From: Arthrobacter sp042667405
Lineage (GTDB): Bacteria; Actinomycetota; Actinomycetes; Actinomycetales; Micrococcaceae
Direction of reading: 5' to 3'
DNA length: 64,000 bases
Assembly (NCBI RefSeq): GCF_042667405.1
Contig: NZ_JBHVAL010000005.1
Coordinates: 62,001-126,000 of the forward strand
Below are positions 34,501-42,100 of the stretch, piece after piece. Position 1 is the stretch's first letter, and every line of letters begins with the position of its first letter. The translations under genes and the position numbers were made by a program. A model generated the notes under the pieces. The model was not told the origin of the DNA, did no database searches, and saw nothing but the letters and a program-made list of their open reading frames with translations.

Positions 34501-35358
34501 CACGAAATAGTAGGCGTCAAAGCGCTTTTCTTCATGGGTGGTAGTTGGCTGGTCCTTGAAGTCGTAGGAACCGCGGGCGAAGGTGTTGCGCAGGACGCCG
34601 TAGCCCAGGGAGGACATGTAGTACGGCACGGCGTTGGGGTATCCGTCGTCGTCCCAGTCGAAGTTCCTGGCGATGTTGATCAGGGCGCCGGTGTGGACGG
34701 AACGGCCGTTCTGCATGCCGCCGCCGATGAATTGCTCGCCGTCGTGCTGCTTGAGGTGTTGCGTTGCCGAGTTTGTGCCGAAGGTGATGGGGGCTGACTC
34801 CTCCAGGACCAGGGATCCGTCAGCCCGGGCGACGCGGAACCGGGTGGTGGCCTTGTCGATCTCCAGGCTGATCTTCGCGGTTTTCAGCGTGAGGGTTTCG
34901 CCGTCGGTGACCGTGGGCGCAGTGCCGGGGAACTTGTCCTTGCCAACTACGATGTTGGCCGTCCTGGCCGGATCGCCTTGGTCCGTGTTGGCAGGGTCCG
35001 TGAATTTTCCGCTGGGATCGGCTTCCAACCGAAAGTTGGAGTCGTCCAGGAACGTCACGCGGATGGCGCCCTTTTCGGTAGCGAGGTCGACGGCGTTGCC
35101 GGACTGGGTGAAGCCGGTCACCGCCCCGAGGGGTACTCCAGCTGCGTCGACGGGGACTTCCGGCGCTACGGCTTTGATAGCGGCGGGATCACCGGGAGCA
35201 GCACTCGCACCGGCAGTGAACGTGAGGGCGGGGATGGTTCCTGCGAGGAGCAGCGAGGCCAGGCCGAGCGAGGCGGCCTTCCTGCTGAGCGAACCTTTTC
35301 TGGCGCGTCCGGAGCTGTTGGGCGCAGCTCCGGACAGACCCGAGGAGGGTGCGGACAT
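31510..35358 (-). CDS. Secreted multidomain glycoside hydrolase family 31 enzyme
   Basis: 1,282 residues. A signal peptide ends near AGASAAPG. The GH31 catalytic barrel occupies about residues 130-680: GWMLVNDGYGCEYQQ; nucleophile Asp probably in KLDVAWVGQGY; acid/base Asp in WTGDHSG. After the GH31 beta domains there are an NEW3-like domain (TVTAAFVNTGTKAKSNVVL), another beta-sandwich and a C-terminal NPCBM domain (KGLGVHAASKITYYLGG). GH31 includes alpha-glucosidases, alpha-xylosidases, transglucosylases and alpha-N-acetylgalactosaminidases. The AWVG nucleophile motif and NPCBM tail hint at the last group, but this is not certain. Start ATG chosen 3 codons inside the open frame. Confidence 0.88.
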   Translation of the reverse strand: MSAPSSGLSGAAPNSSGRARKGSLSRKAASLGLASLLLAGTIPALTFTAGASAAPGDPAAIKAVAPEVPVDAAGVPLGAVTGFTQSGNAVDLATEKGAIRVTFLDDSNFRLEADPSGKFTDPANTDQGDPARTANIVVGKDKFPGTAPTVTDGETLTLKTAKISLEIDKATTRFRVARADGSLVLEESAPITFGTNSATQHLKQHDGEQFIGGGMQNGRSVHTGALINIARNFDWDDDGYPNAVPYYMSSLGYGVLRNTFARGSYDFKDQPTTTHEEKRFDAYYFVGDYKQSLGAYTTLTGKPMMPPVYALEYGDADCYNRSNPGYSSSGYGDPDGAKQRTPDAIKTARKFVENDMPAGWMLVNDGYGCEYQQLPETVSNIENETNLKVGLWTQRSLTNQEYEVGEAGVRLRKLDVAWVGQGYRQALTGCEAAHGGIEQYSNARGTSLMVEGWAGSQRCGMQWTGDHSGNLDAVRWQVPALTGAGNSGLAFTTGDVDGIFGGSPESYVRDLQWKAFAPALYSMSGWAATDKRPWLYGDEATAINRHYLQLRQQLMPFIYTLAQESSSTGVSMMRSMALEFPDQEWSYGAEANNQFMLGSDFLVAPVFTQTDVRNGIFLPAGQQWVDYWTGKLYQGGQILNGYSAPLDKLPVFVRAGAVIPQGIVARNASLVPEDSMITLDVYAKGQDTFTLYEDDKVTREFKDGKSSSQVFAVDAPGTGNSSVKVSIGERKGEYTGKAAARPYELKVHAGAAPKDVKIGGTKLTQHATQAAYAAATTGWYFDEANNGTIWVKTGSIASNQSATVQLQQAGPLGGKSQEDTAAEVRVTTGQQVFQDQETTVTAAFVNTGTKAKSNVVLTPVLPEGWTVVSSSGATAAKVEGGATISATFVIKPGSNAKAGQQTVRVSASYLASGSNQTVTGGNQIYVAYGSLAAAYNTVSVTTVAGKALGNFDGGGATFAAEQLAAATVPAGGVRPGSSVTVDAGKPTQVDYTWPAVGPDVPNSVALSAQTISVKGKGTHLAVLGSAAVGNGTSPVLTLTYSDGSIDKQSIFFPNWLQPSVLNGATLAVSEQGRNNANGPSPEYTQYKYQAFSNTVRLNPTKELVSVTLPTDTRVKFFDWKVTSQPLPDVPHGTVYASETPWVQALNGYGVIGKNVANKDSASSPDKPLAINYTDPATGQQPVFTKGLGVHAASKITYYLGGKCTSFTSQVGLESGFGGNIIFKVNADGVNKYQSRTYTPGFAPESVSVDLTGAAYVELVVDPSGSINGAHGVWGDAKFTCAP

Positions 35359-35467
35359 GTGAGCCAACTTTCGAAGAGTGACAGTTTGTGATCTAACTCA
35401 TAGCGAAACGTGCACTAATCGTCACTGCTCGATGGCAAAAGGTCAACCGTTTCACCAAAAATGTTTA

Positions 35468-35533
35468 CCCAACTAAGTAACAGCAAACGCTCTACTGAGG
35501 GCCCAGTGGGACGTTTGCTGTCACCTACTTGGG
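35468..35533. repeat. 66-bp imperfect palindromic intergenic element, copy A
   Basis: Arms CCCAACTAAGTAACAGCAAACG and its near-complement ending GTCACCTACTTGGG (about 18 of 22 positions pair). It lies between the upstream region of the GH31 gene and the stop of the response regulator. A second copy of exactly the same length is present about 4 kb away. Confidence 0.8.
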
Positions 35534-35551
35534 CGGCCGGGGGTGCGGGAA

Positions 35552-36208
35552 TCAGTGGCCGCGGATGATGCGGCGTTGGGTTGCTGCAGCGATGGCTGCC
35601 GTGCGGTTATCCACCCCGAGCTTCGAATAAATGTGCACCAAATGTGTCTTCACGGTGGCTTCCGAAATGAAGAGCTGTTTGGCCATGGCCCGGTTGCTCA
35701 TCCCCGTGGCGAGCAGCTCCAACAGCTGGACTTCACGCCCACTCAGAACCGGCGAAGGGTTCCTGATCCGCCCCATCAACCGTGCCGCGACTTCGGGAGC
35801 CAACGCGGTTTGCCCGGCAGCAGCGGATAAGACGGCCTGCCGGATCTGCTCCGGAGGCGCATCCTTCAGCATGTACCCACTTGCCCCGGCCTCCACGGCG
35901 GCGAGGATGTCGGCGTCGGTGTCATACGTGGTCAGGATCAGGACCGGCGGCGGGGGAGTTCCGGCCTCTCCGGCCTTGATCTTTTCAGTGGCCGTCACAC
36001 CGTCCATGCCACTGCCCATCTGCAGATCCATCAGCACCAAATCGACAGGCTCGCCCAGCGTGTGCAGCTTGCTCAACTCGGCCAACGCGGCATCACCATC
36101 GGAGGCTTCGGCCACCACCGTCACGCCTGGAAAATCGCTCAACATTGCGCGCAGGCCGGCCCTGACCACCGGATGATCGTCAACCAGCAAAACCCGGATA
36201 TCACTCAT
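35552..36208 (-). CDS. NarL/FixJ-family response regulator
   Basis: 218 residues. Receiver: IRVLLVDDHPVVRAGLRAML, Asp in LVLMDLQMGSGMDG and Lys in YMLKDAPPEQI. LuxR helix-turn-helix: LSGREVQLLELLATGMSNRAMA through EATVKTHLVHIYSKLGV. The receiver's aspartate loop is slightly longer than usual. Its ATG overlaps the stop of the kinase gene (ATGA). It likely regulates the divergent FtsX-type ABC transporter. Confidence 0.94.
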   Translation of the reverse strand: MSDIRVLLVDDHPVVRAGLRAMLSDFPGVTVVAEASDGDAALAELSKLHTLGEPVDLVLMDLQMGSGMDGVTATEKIKAGEAGTPPPPVLILTTYDTDADILAAVEAGASGYMLKDAPPEQIRQAVLSAAAGQTALAPEVAARLMGRIRNPSPVLSGREVQLLELLATGMSNRAMAKQLFISEATVKTHLVHIYSKLGVDNRTAAIAAATQRRIIRGH

Positions 36209-37485
36209 TCCGACTCCTCCCCGTTCGGCAGCGGCACGCGGATCGCCACCACGGTTCCCTCGCCCGGCGCCGACTCGAGGTCCAGCCTGCCATCCAGTGC
36301 CGCCAGCCGTTCGCGCAGGCTCAGAAGCCCGACGCCGGTGCCGTCGCCGCGCGCTGTACCAGCCGTCGTCGTGGGTTCAAAGCCGACGCCGTCGTCGAAA
36401 ACGTCCAGGGTCACCTCGCTGCCAAGGAACGACAGGGTCACGACGGCGGCACGCGCCCTGGCGTGCGCCCACACGTTGGCAAGGGAGGCCTGGGCGGCCC
36501 GGAGCAGGGTGGTCTGGTAGGTGTTCGGGAGTTCAACTGGGGCCCCCACCACCTCAAAGCGGCATTTGAGCGCGGACCCACGGGCAGCCGCCTCGGTTTC
36601 GGTCTTCTCGCAAAGCCGGCGCAGAGTGTCCACAAGCCCGGACTGTTCAAGTTCGGGCGGCCGCAGTCCCCGTACGAAACTCCGCGCCTCCGCCAGGTTG
36701 GCTGACGCTGTGTCCTGGACAATCCGGAGCCGCTCCTTCGCGGTCTCCACATCGCCGCTGTCCAGGGCTTTCTCGGTGGAACGCCCCATGAGGACGATGC
36801 TGGAGAAGCCCTGAGCCAAGGTGTCGTGGATTTCGCGGGCCAGGCGTTCGCGCTCGGCCAGCGTACCGGCGTCGTGCTGTGTTTTGGCGAGTTCGTCGCG
36901 GGTCCGGCGCAGCTCCTCGGCAACCGCACGCTGGCTCTCGGCTTCCAGGAACAGGGCGCGGTACGCGAGCCCGGTCACCACCGCGAATGCCGCTCCGAAC
37001 ACGGGTCCCAGCACCATGGCCAGCTGCAGGCCGCCGTCGGGATTACCTCTGCTGTGGAACCACAGGGTACCCACCAACAAGGCGGTGCTGAGCACAATGG
37101 CCGGCAACGCCAGGCGCCGTGGGAGCAGGTGCAACTGAAGGAAGAACAGCGGGAAAGCCACCCAGGCAAAGTCACCGCTGACCAGGAGCAGCAGCAGCCA
37201 GAGCACCATCACCGCGGCCAGCCACCACAGCGCGTAAGGTGCAGGGTTGAATCTCGAGGGATCGCTGGCGTGCCGCTTCTCCAGCACGGTTCCGGCGAGG
37301 TACACCAAGGCCAGCAAGGCAGAGAGCCCCAAGCCGGCAATCACTGCCACTGGGGAAGGCGCACCCGCAGGGCCGGCGCCAGCCAGCAGCCGGACGGTCG
37401 CCACCAGCAACAACACGGCAAAGCCGACGTGCAGGCTCACGCGCAGGACGCGGAGGATCGTGGCGGCACCGATGGGGGACTGCAT
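36205..37485 (-). CDS. NarL-type sensor histidine kinase (HisKA_3)
   Basis: 426 residues. Five to six N-terminal membrane helices without a large external domain are followed by a coiled coil and then REIHDTLAQGFSSIVLMG with the phospho-histidine. The ATPase domain has VFDDGVGFEPTT and GVGLLSLRERLAALDG. It is the partner of the overlapping response regulator. It is transcribed divergently from an ABC transporter of the MacB/FtsX type, which probably forms a functional sensing pair with it. Confidence 0.93.
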   Translation of the reverse strand: MQSPIGAATILRVLRVSLHVGFAVLLLVATVRLLAGAGPAGAPSPVAVIAGLGLSALLALVYLAGTVLEKRHASDPSRFNPAPYALWWLAAVMVLWLLLLLVSGDFAWVAFPLFFLQLHLLPRRLALPAIVLSTALLVGTLWFHSRGNPDGGLQLAMVLGPVFGAAFAVVTGLAYRALFLEAESQRAVAEELRRTRDELAKTQHDAGTLAERERLAREIHDTLAQGFSSIVLMGRSTEKALDSGDVETAKERLRIVQDTASANLAEARSFVRGLRPPELEQSGLVDTLRRLCEKTETEAAARGSALKCRFEVVGAPVELPNTYQTTLLRAAQASLANVWAHARARAAVVTLSFLGSEVTLDVFDDGVGFEPTTTAGTARGDGTGVGLLSLRERLAALDGRLDLESAPGEGTVVAIRVPLPNGEESE

Positions 37486-37679
37486 GCCTTCCAGCGTATC
37501 CCCGGCCCTCCGCTACAACCCCCGAAAACCCTGTAGCGGGGCCTGAATCAACCATTCGGATGATTCCCGTTTCAACCGCCCGGCGCCGGCGAATCCATCC
37601 GGCTCCCGATGTACCGGGGGCTCCTCGACGGAAGAGTTGAAAGCACGGGACCAAGCCCGCATCCGACAGAAGGAATCCG

Positions 37680-38759
37680 ATGTTTCTCGCCATCCGCGAC
37701 ATCCGCTTCGCCAAGGGACGATTCGCCCTCATGGGAAGCGTGGTCGCGCTCATCACGTTGCTGCTCGTCATGCTTTCCGGGCTGACGGCCGGACTGGGCA
37801 ACCAGTCGACCTCCGCCATTGCCGACCTGCCTGCGCAGCAGATCGCCTTCGGAGCACCCGCGGGGGGTGAGCCGAAAGCCTCGTATACGGAATCGGAAGT
37901 CTCCGCAGCACAGCTTCAGAGCTGGCGCGAGCAGGCAGGCGTGAGCTCGGTGGAGGCCCTGGGCATCAGCCAGTCCCGCGTGCAGTCCCTGGCCGACGGC
38001 GGCACCCCGACCGGCACCGCCAACGTCGCGGTCTTTGGTGGAGCGAACGGTCCAGCGGCTGTTGGAGACGGGACCGTCGTCGTGGGTAAAACGCTGGCCA
38101 AGGACCTGGGACTGACGAAAGGCAGCCGGCTGCGGCTGGGCGGCACTGACCTGACCGTCGCCGATGTCGTGGAGGACCAGTGGTACTCGCACACCGGCGT
38201 TGTGTGGACCACCCTGGACACCTGGCGTTCAGTTGCGCACGCTGCACCGGGTACAGCCACTGTCCTCGCCATAACTTACGACGCCGGAACCTCCGTGGAC
38301 GTCGACGCCGCCAACGCTGCGGCCGGCACAGTCAGCACGGACCGGACCGGATCCTTCCAGGCGTTGGCGTCGTACAAAAGCGAGAACGGCTCCCTGCTCC
38401 TCATGCAGGCATTCCTCTACGGGATCTCCGCCTTGGTGATTGTGGCCTTCCTGACCGTGTGGACGGTCCAGCGAACCCGCGACATCGCCGTCCTCAAAGC
38501 CCTGGGCGCGTCCTCCGGTTACGTCCTGCGGGATGCCTTGGCACAGGCGGCCCTGGTGTTGCTCGCGGGGGCAGCGGTTGGGGGACTAGTGGGCCTGGCT
38601 GGGGGAGTCCTCGCCGCCGAAGCCGCGCCGTTCCTGGTCACTCCCCTCACCACGTTGCTGCCTGTGGCGGGGATCGTGCTCCTTGGCCTGGGCGGAGCGG
38701 TATTGGCCGTTCGCAAGGTCACCACGGTGGATCCGTTGCTGGCTCTCGGCGGCAACTAA
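37680..38759 (+). CDS. FtsX-family ABC transporter permease
   Basis: 359 residues. A first helix (ALMGSVVALITLLLVMLSGL) is followed by an extracellular domain of about 200 residues and three C-terminal helices with the FtsX-type segment QRTRDIAVLKALGASSGYVLRDAL. This is the MacB/LolC four-helix layout, used for mechanotransmission or export rather than import. The ATPase follows 24 bp downstream. The divergent two-component genes probably control it. Confidence 0.88.
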   Translation: MFLAIRDIRFAKGRFALMGSVVALITLLLVMLSGLTAGLGNQSTSAIADLPAQQIAFGAPAGGEPKASYTESEVSAAQLQSWREQAGVSSVEALGISQSRVQSLADGGTPTGTANVAVFGGANGPAAVGDGTVVVGKTLAKDLGLTKGSRLRLGGTDLTVADVVEDQWYSHTGVVWTTLDTWRSVAHAAPGTATVLAITYDAGTSVDVDAANAAAGTVSTDRTGSFQALASYKSENGSLLLMQAFLYGISALVIVAFLTVWTVQRTRDIAVLKALGASSGYVLRDALAQAALVLLAGAAVGGLVGLAGGVLAAEAAPFLVTPLTTLLPVAGIVLLGLGGAVLAVRKVTTVDPLLALGGN

Positions 38760-38783
38760 AACATTCTTTGAAAGGCATATTCC

Positions 38784-39485
38784 GTGAACACTGCACTCAG
38801 TCTCGTCAATGTTTCCCTCGAATACCCGGATGGCGGCTCCACACTCAAGGCGTTGGACTCCGTGGACCTGGGCGTTGACCGGGGAGAATTCCTATCCTTG
38901 GTTGGACCGTCCGGCTCCGGCAAGTCGTCACTGCTTGCGGTCGCTGCCACGCTGATCCGGCCCACAGCCGGGCTGGTGGTCATCGACGGACAGGACGTCT
39001 CTGCCCTCAGGGAGGCCGAACGCACCGCACTGCGTCGGAGCAAGGTGGGGATCATCTTCCAGCAACCCAACCTCCTGCCGTCACTGACCGCCGTCGAGCA
39101 GTTGATGGTCCGCCAGCATCTGCGCGCCAACCGCGCGAAGGAGGCTCGGCGCGAAGCGGAAGAGTTGCTTGATGTCGTGGGCCTTTCCGCGGCCCTGCAT
39201 AAGAGGCCGCACCAATTGTCCGGTGGGCAGCGGCAACGTGTGAACATCGCCCGCGCCCTCATGGGAGAGCCGGCGGTACTGCTGGTGGATGAACCCACGG
39301 CTGCGCTGGATCACGAACGGAGCGAGTCGATTGTCCGGCTCCTTCGCCAGGTGACGGATGAGTTCCGGACAGCAACCGTGATGGTCACCCACGACACCGA
39401 GTTCTTGCCCCTCACCGACTCAGTCGCGACCATGCGGGACGGACGGATCAGCCGCGCATCAGTCCCGTCCGCCCTGCCCAACTGA
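38784..39485 (+). CDS. ABC transporter ATP-binding protein (MacB/LolD type)
   Basis: 233 residues. Walker A GPSGSGKSSLLAV, signature LSGGQRQRVNIARAL, Walker B AVLLVDEPTAALDHE and H-loop VTHDTEF. The insertion of three residues before the Q-loop (GIIFQQPNLLPSLTA) is typical of the LolD/MacB group and matches the FtsX partner upstream. The last two codons and stop lie inside a palindromic repeat element that also covers the 3' end of the convergent HxlR gene. Confidence 0.93.
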   Translation: MNTALSLVNVSLEYPDGGSTLKALDSVDLGVDRGEFLSLVGPSGSGKSSLLAVAATLIRPTAGLVVIDGQDVSALREAERTALRRSKVGIIFQQPNLLPSLTAVEQLMVRQHLRANRAKEARREAEELLDVVGLSAALHKRPHQLSGGQRQRVNIARALMGEPAVLLVDEPTAALDHERSESIVRLLRQVTDEFRTATVMVTHDTEFLPLTDSVATMRDGRISRASVPSALPN

Positions 39486-39542
39486 GTAACAGCAAACGTC
39501 GCACTGAGCCTCCATTGGAGCAAGAGCTGTCACCTAGTTGGG
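39477..39542. repeat. 66-bp imperfect palindromic element, copy B (between convergent genes)
   Basis: Starts CCCAACTGAGTAACAGCAAACG and ends AGCTGTCACCTAGTTGGG; same length and outer sequence as copy A at 35.5 kb. It encodes the final Pro-Asn-stop of both flanking convergent genes, so it may serve as a shared bidirectional terminator. Confidence 0.8.
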
Positions 39543-39932
39543 TGAGCCGAGGAGGGCCTGGTCTTGGGCATCGTCGTAGGCATCCCGGGCCTCCATGATG
39601 GTGGGCACATGGCTCTCCGCCCATTCACGCAACAGGGACAAAGGCTGCAGCAGGGACTCGCCCATGGGCGTGAGCTGGTAGTCCACGCGGGGCGGCACCT
39701 GTGCGTAGACGGTCCTTGTGATGAGGCCGTCGCGCTCCAAGGTGCGCAGGGTCTGGGTAAGGACCTTGGGGGTCACCACATTGACCATCTTGCGCAGCTC
39801 GGAGAAACGGACAGGTCCATCGCCAAGCACTTGAATCACCAGCGAGGCCCACTTGTCGCCGATGCGCTGGAAGATGACGCGCGACGGGCAGTTGGGATCC
39901 AGGATGTTCGCCGGGAGGTCTTTAGTATCCAT
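39534..39932 (-). CDS. HxlR-family transcriptional regulator
   Basis: 132 residues. The winged helix is DKWASLVIQVLGDGPVRFSELRKMV with the HxlR hallmark TPKVLTQTLRTLERDGLITR and a DYQLTPMGESLL wing. HxlR proteins respond to electrophiles or oxidants and often control an adjacent oxidoreductase. That fits here, since a divergent NAD(P)-binding oxidoreductase starts 83 bp away. The ATG before DTKDLP was chosen over an upstream in-frame codon lying in the promoter region. Confidence 0.9.
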   Translation of the reverse strand: MDTKDLPANILDPNCPSRVIFQRIGDKWASLVIQVLGDGPVRFSELRKMVNVVTPKVLTQTLRTLERDGLITRTVYAQVPPRVDYQLTPMGESLLQPLSLLREWAESHVPTIMEARDAYDDAQDQALLGSPN

Positions 39933-39958
39933 GAGGTAACTGAGTTCCTTAGAAGCTA

Positions 39959-39975
39959 TCGGTATCAAATAGATA
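39959..39975. promoter_or_regulatory. Palindromic operator candidate between hxlR and oxidoreductase genes
   Basis: GGTATC and GATACC arms flank the short AAATA centre in the divergent intergenic region. HxlR proteins bind such short palindromes next to their target promoters. Perfect symmetry of the arms is seen in the sequence; binding is inferred. Confidence 0.5.
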
Positions 39976-40015
39976 CCTTTGTTTCATTGCAAGGATAGCA
40001 ACCCCAAGGAGAGCA

Positions 40016-40621
40016 ATGAAAATCGCAGTCTACGGCGCAACGGGCATGGTCGGCAGCCAGATCGTCAACGAATCCATCAACCGGGGCCACGAGGTCACCG
40101 CTATCTCCCGCAAGGGCGCCGACGTTCCCGGTGCTGCAGCCCAGGCTGCGGACCAGGCCGACGCACAGACGTTTGCGTCCATCGCCAAAGACCACGACGT
40201 CGTCGTGCTGGCTACGGGACCCAGCCGCACCGGCGGCGACCACGGAGAATGGCTTGACGCCATGGCTACCGCTTTCAGCAACGCCGAAGGTACCCGCCTG
40301 ATGATCGTGGGCGGCGCCGGAACCCTGGAAATCGACGGCGTCCGCCTCCTCGACTCCCCGGACTTCCCCGAGGCCTACAAAGCCGAGGCCACCACTGCAG
40401 CCAAGGCGCTCGAAGCCGTGAAGCAGACCCCGGAATCCCTCGACTGGACCGTTCTGGCGCCTGCACCCGTCATCCAGCCGGGCGAACGTACCGGCGAATA
40501 CAACGTTGCCAAGGACTCACCCGCCGGCAGCACCATCTCCACCCAGGACTACGCAGTGGCCATGCTGGACGAGATCGAAAGCCCGGCCCACCGCCGCGCC
40601 CGCTTCACGGCCGCAAACTAG
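40016..40621 (+). CDS. NAD(P)-binding oxidoreductase of the SDR-like (YwnB/BLVRB) type
   Basis: 201 residues. The N-terminal MKIAVYGATGMVGSQIVNES has the GATGxxG dinucleotide-binding loop of atypical short-chain dehydrogenases, then VVLATGPSRTGGD and a late WTVLAPAPVIQPG. Members include biliverdin reductase B-like and quinone-handling enzymes; the substrate is unknown. AGGAGAGCA precedes the ATG. It is likely the target of the divergent HxlR regulator, and the AT-rich GGTATCAAATAGATACC between them is a good operator candidate. Confidence 0.88.
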   Translation: MKIAVYGATGMVGSQIVNESINRGHEVTAISRKGADVPGAAAQAADQADAQTFASIAKDHDVVVLATGPSRTGGDHGEWLDAMATAFSNAEGTRLMIVGGAGTLEIDGVRLLDSPDFPEAYKAEATTAAKALEAVKQTPESLDWTVLAPAPVIQPGERTGEYNVAKDSPAGSTISTQDYAVAMLDEIESPAHRRARFTAAN

Positions 40622-40654
40622 CACCGGCCAACGCTGGCTGAAGCCAAGCGTTCG

Positions 40655-42100
40655 CTATAGCCCCACGCCCAGCCCGGGTACCTCTGTCTTGAATATGTCC
40701 TTGAGGGCATGTTTAGCGGCGTGGTACCCGGGCATTCCTGTGACTCCGGGCCCGGGCGGCGTTGACGACGAACACAGGTATACGCCGGGCATAGGAGTCC
40801 GCCACGGGACGTTGGACACCACGGGCCGCTGTACCAAACCGCGCAAGTCGAGCATTCCCGCGCTGAAGTCTCCGCCCACGTAGTTTTCGTTGTACGCGGA
40901 CAGTTCCGCCGCCGTCGTGGTTTTCGACGCCACCACAACGTCGCGGAAGCCCGGCGCATACCGTTCAACCCGGGCAGTAACGGCCTCAGCCATGTCCACG
41001 GTGGAGTTCTTGGGGACGTGACAGTAGGTCCACAGGATGTGGCGCCCATGAGGGGCGCGGGAATCGTCCAGCAGAGACGGCTGGGAGACCAGAACATAAG
41101 GGTCGGAGGGATGTCTCCCCATGTCCACGAGGTTCTCCGACTCGGCCATGGCCTTCCGCGAGCCGCCCACATGCACTGTCCCGGCCTGGGCCAAGCCAGC
41201 GTCCCGCCAGGGCACCGGACCCGAAAGGATGAAATCGACCTTGCAGGCCGCATTCCCGAAGCGGAATGATTCCAACGCGTGCCGGTATTTGTCAGGGACT
41301 TCGGCGCCGCCAAGACGCGCCAAGGTGGGCGGAGCCACATCGAGCAGAATGGCCTTGGCAGGCCGGACCTGGTCCAGCGAGTCGACCCGCTCACCCACCT
41401 GAATGGTTCCTCCGTGCGCTGTCAGGTCATCCGCCATTGCCCTCGCGATGGACATTGAACCCCCAACAGGTACTGGCCAACCGCCCGCATGGGCAAGGAC
41501 GCTGAGCAACAGCCCGGCGCCGGTGGAACTGAGCGATGGTTGTGAGCCAAGCGCATGCGACATGACGCCGGTCAGGAGCGCTGGAGCTGCGTCCTCGCGG
41601 AAACGGCGACCCCAGAAGGGTGTGCCTTGGTCGAGCGTGGCCAGCCCGAACAGGACGGCAGCCAATGGGTCTTTCGGCAGGCGCAGCAGTTGGTTCGACG
41701 TGAACTCCACAACCCCGTCCACTCGGGCCAGCAGCGGTCCTAAAAGCCGGCCGTAAGCGGGACCGTCCACGCCCAGCTCCTCGACGGTCCGCTCCAGGGA
41801 TTGGTAGGCCAACGCAGCTCCGCCGCTGTCCAAAGGGGTACCGTGCTGGACCTCGGGGACGCGAAGCTCGATTCGGCGGGAAAGTTCGAACGCACGGAAG
41901 AACGGTGAAGCCAGGGCCATCGGATGCACCGCCGAGCATACGTCGTACAGGTGGCCGGGTCCCAGCAGTTCCTTGGTCCTCGACCCTCCGCCAATATCCG
42001 CAGCGGCCTCGTACACTTTTACGTCCAGCCCTGCACGGGCCATGACCACTGCCGCGGCGAGCCCGTTCGGGCCGGCCCCGACGACGGCGACATCAACCAT
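40655..42100 (-). CDS. FAD-dependent oxidoreductase (phytoene-desaturase-like)
   Basis: 481 residues. The N-terminus VDVAVVGAGPNGLAAAVVMARAGLDVKVYEA is an FAD-binding Rossmann motif, followed by GGGSRTKELLGPGHLYDVCSAVHPMA. A C-terminal GVYLCSSSTPPGPGVTGMPGYHAA motif is typical of the phytoene desaturase/all-trans-retinol saturase group. No carotenoid genes are nearby, so the substrate is unknown. Its start overlaps the end of the upstream glycosyltransferase by 8 bp, forming an operon. Confidence 0.87.
   Translation of the reverse strand: MVDVAVVGAGPNGLAAAVVMARAGLDVKVYEAAADIGGGSRTKELLGPGHLYDVCSAVHPMALASPFFRAFELSRRIELRVPEVQHGTPLDSGGAALAYQSLERTVEELGVDGPAYGRLLGPLLARVDGVVEFTSNQLLRLPKDPLAAVLFGLATLDQGTPFWGRRFREDAAPALLTGVMSHALGSQPSLSSTGAGLLLSVLAHAGGWPVPVGGSMSIARAMADDLTAHGGTIQVGERVDSLDQVRPAKAILLDVAPPTLARLGGAEVPDKYRHALESFRFGNAACKVDFILSGPVPWRDAGLAQAGTVHVGGSRKAMAESENLVDMGRHPSDPYVLVSQPSLLDDSRAPHGRHILWTYCHVPKNSTVDMAEAVTARVERYAPGFRDVVVASKTTTAAELSAYNENYVGGDFSAGMLDLRGLVQRPVVSNVPWRTPMPGVYLCSSSTPPGPGVTGMPGYHAAKHALKDIFKTEVPGLGVGL

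Noticed and set aside
36044..36057. REP-like core TCGACAGGCTCG within the response regulator gene
   Set aside because: Lies within conserved coding sequence and lacks the paired arm.
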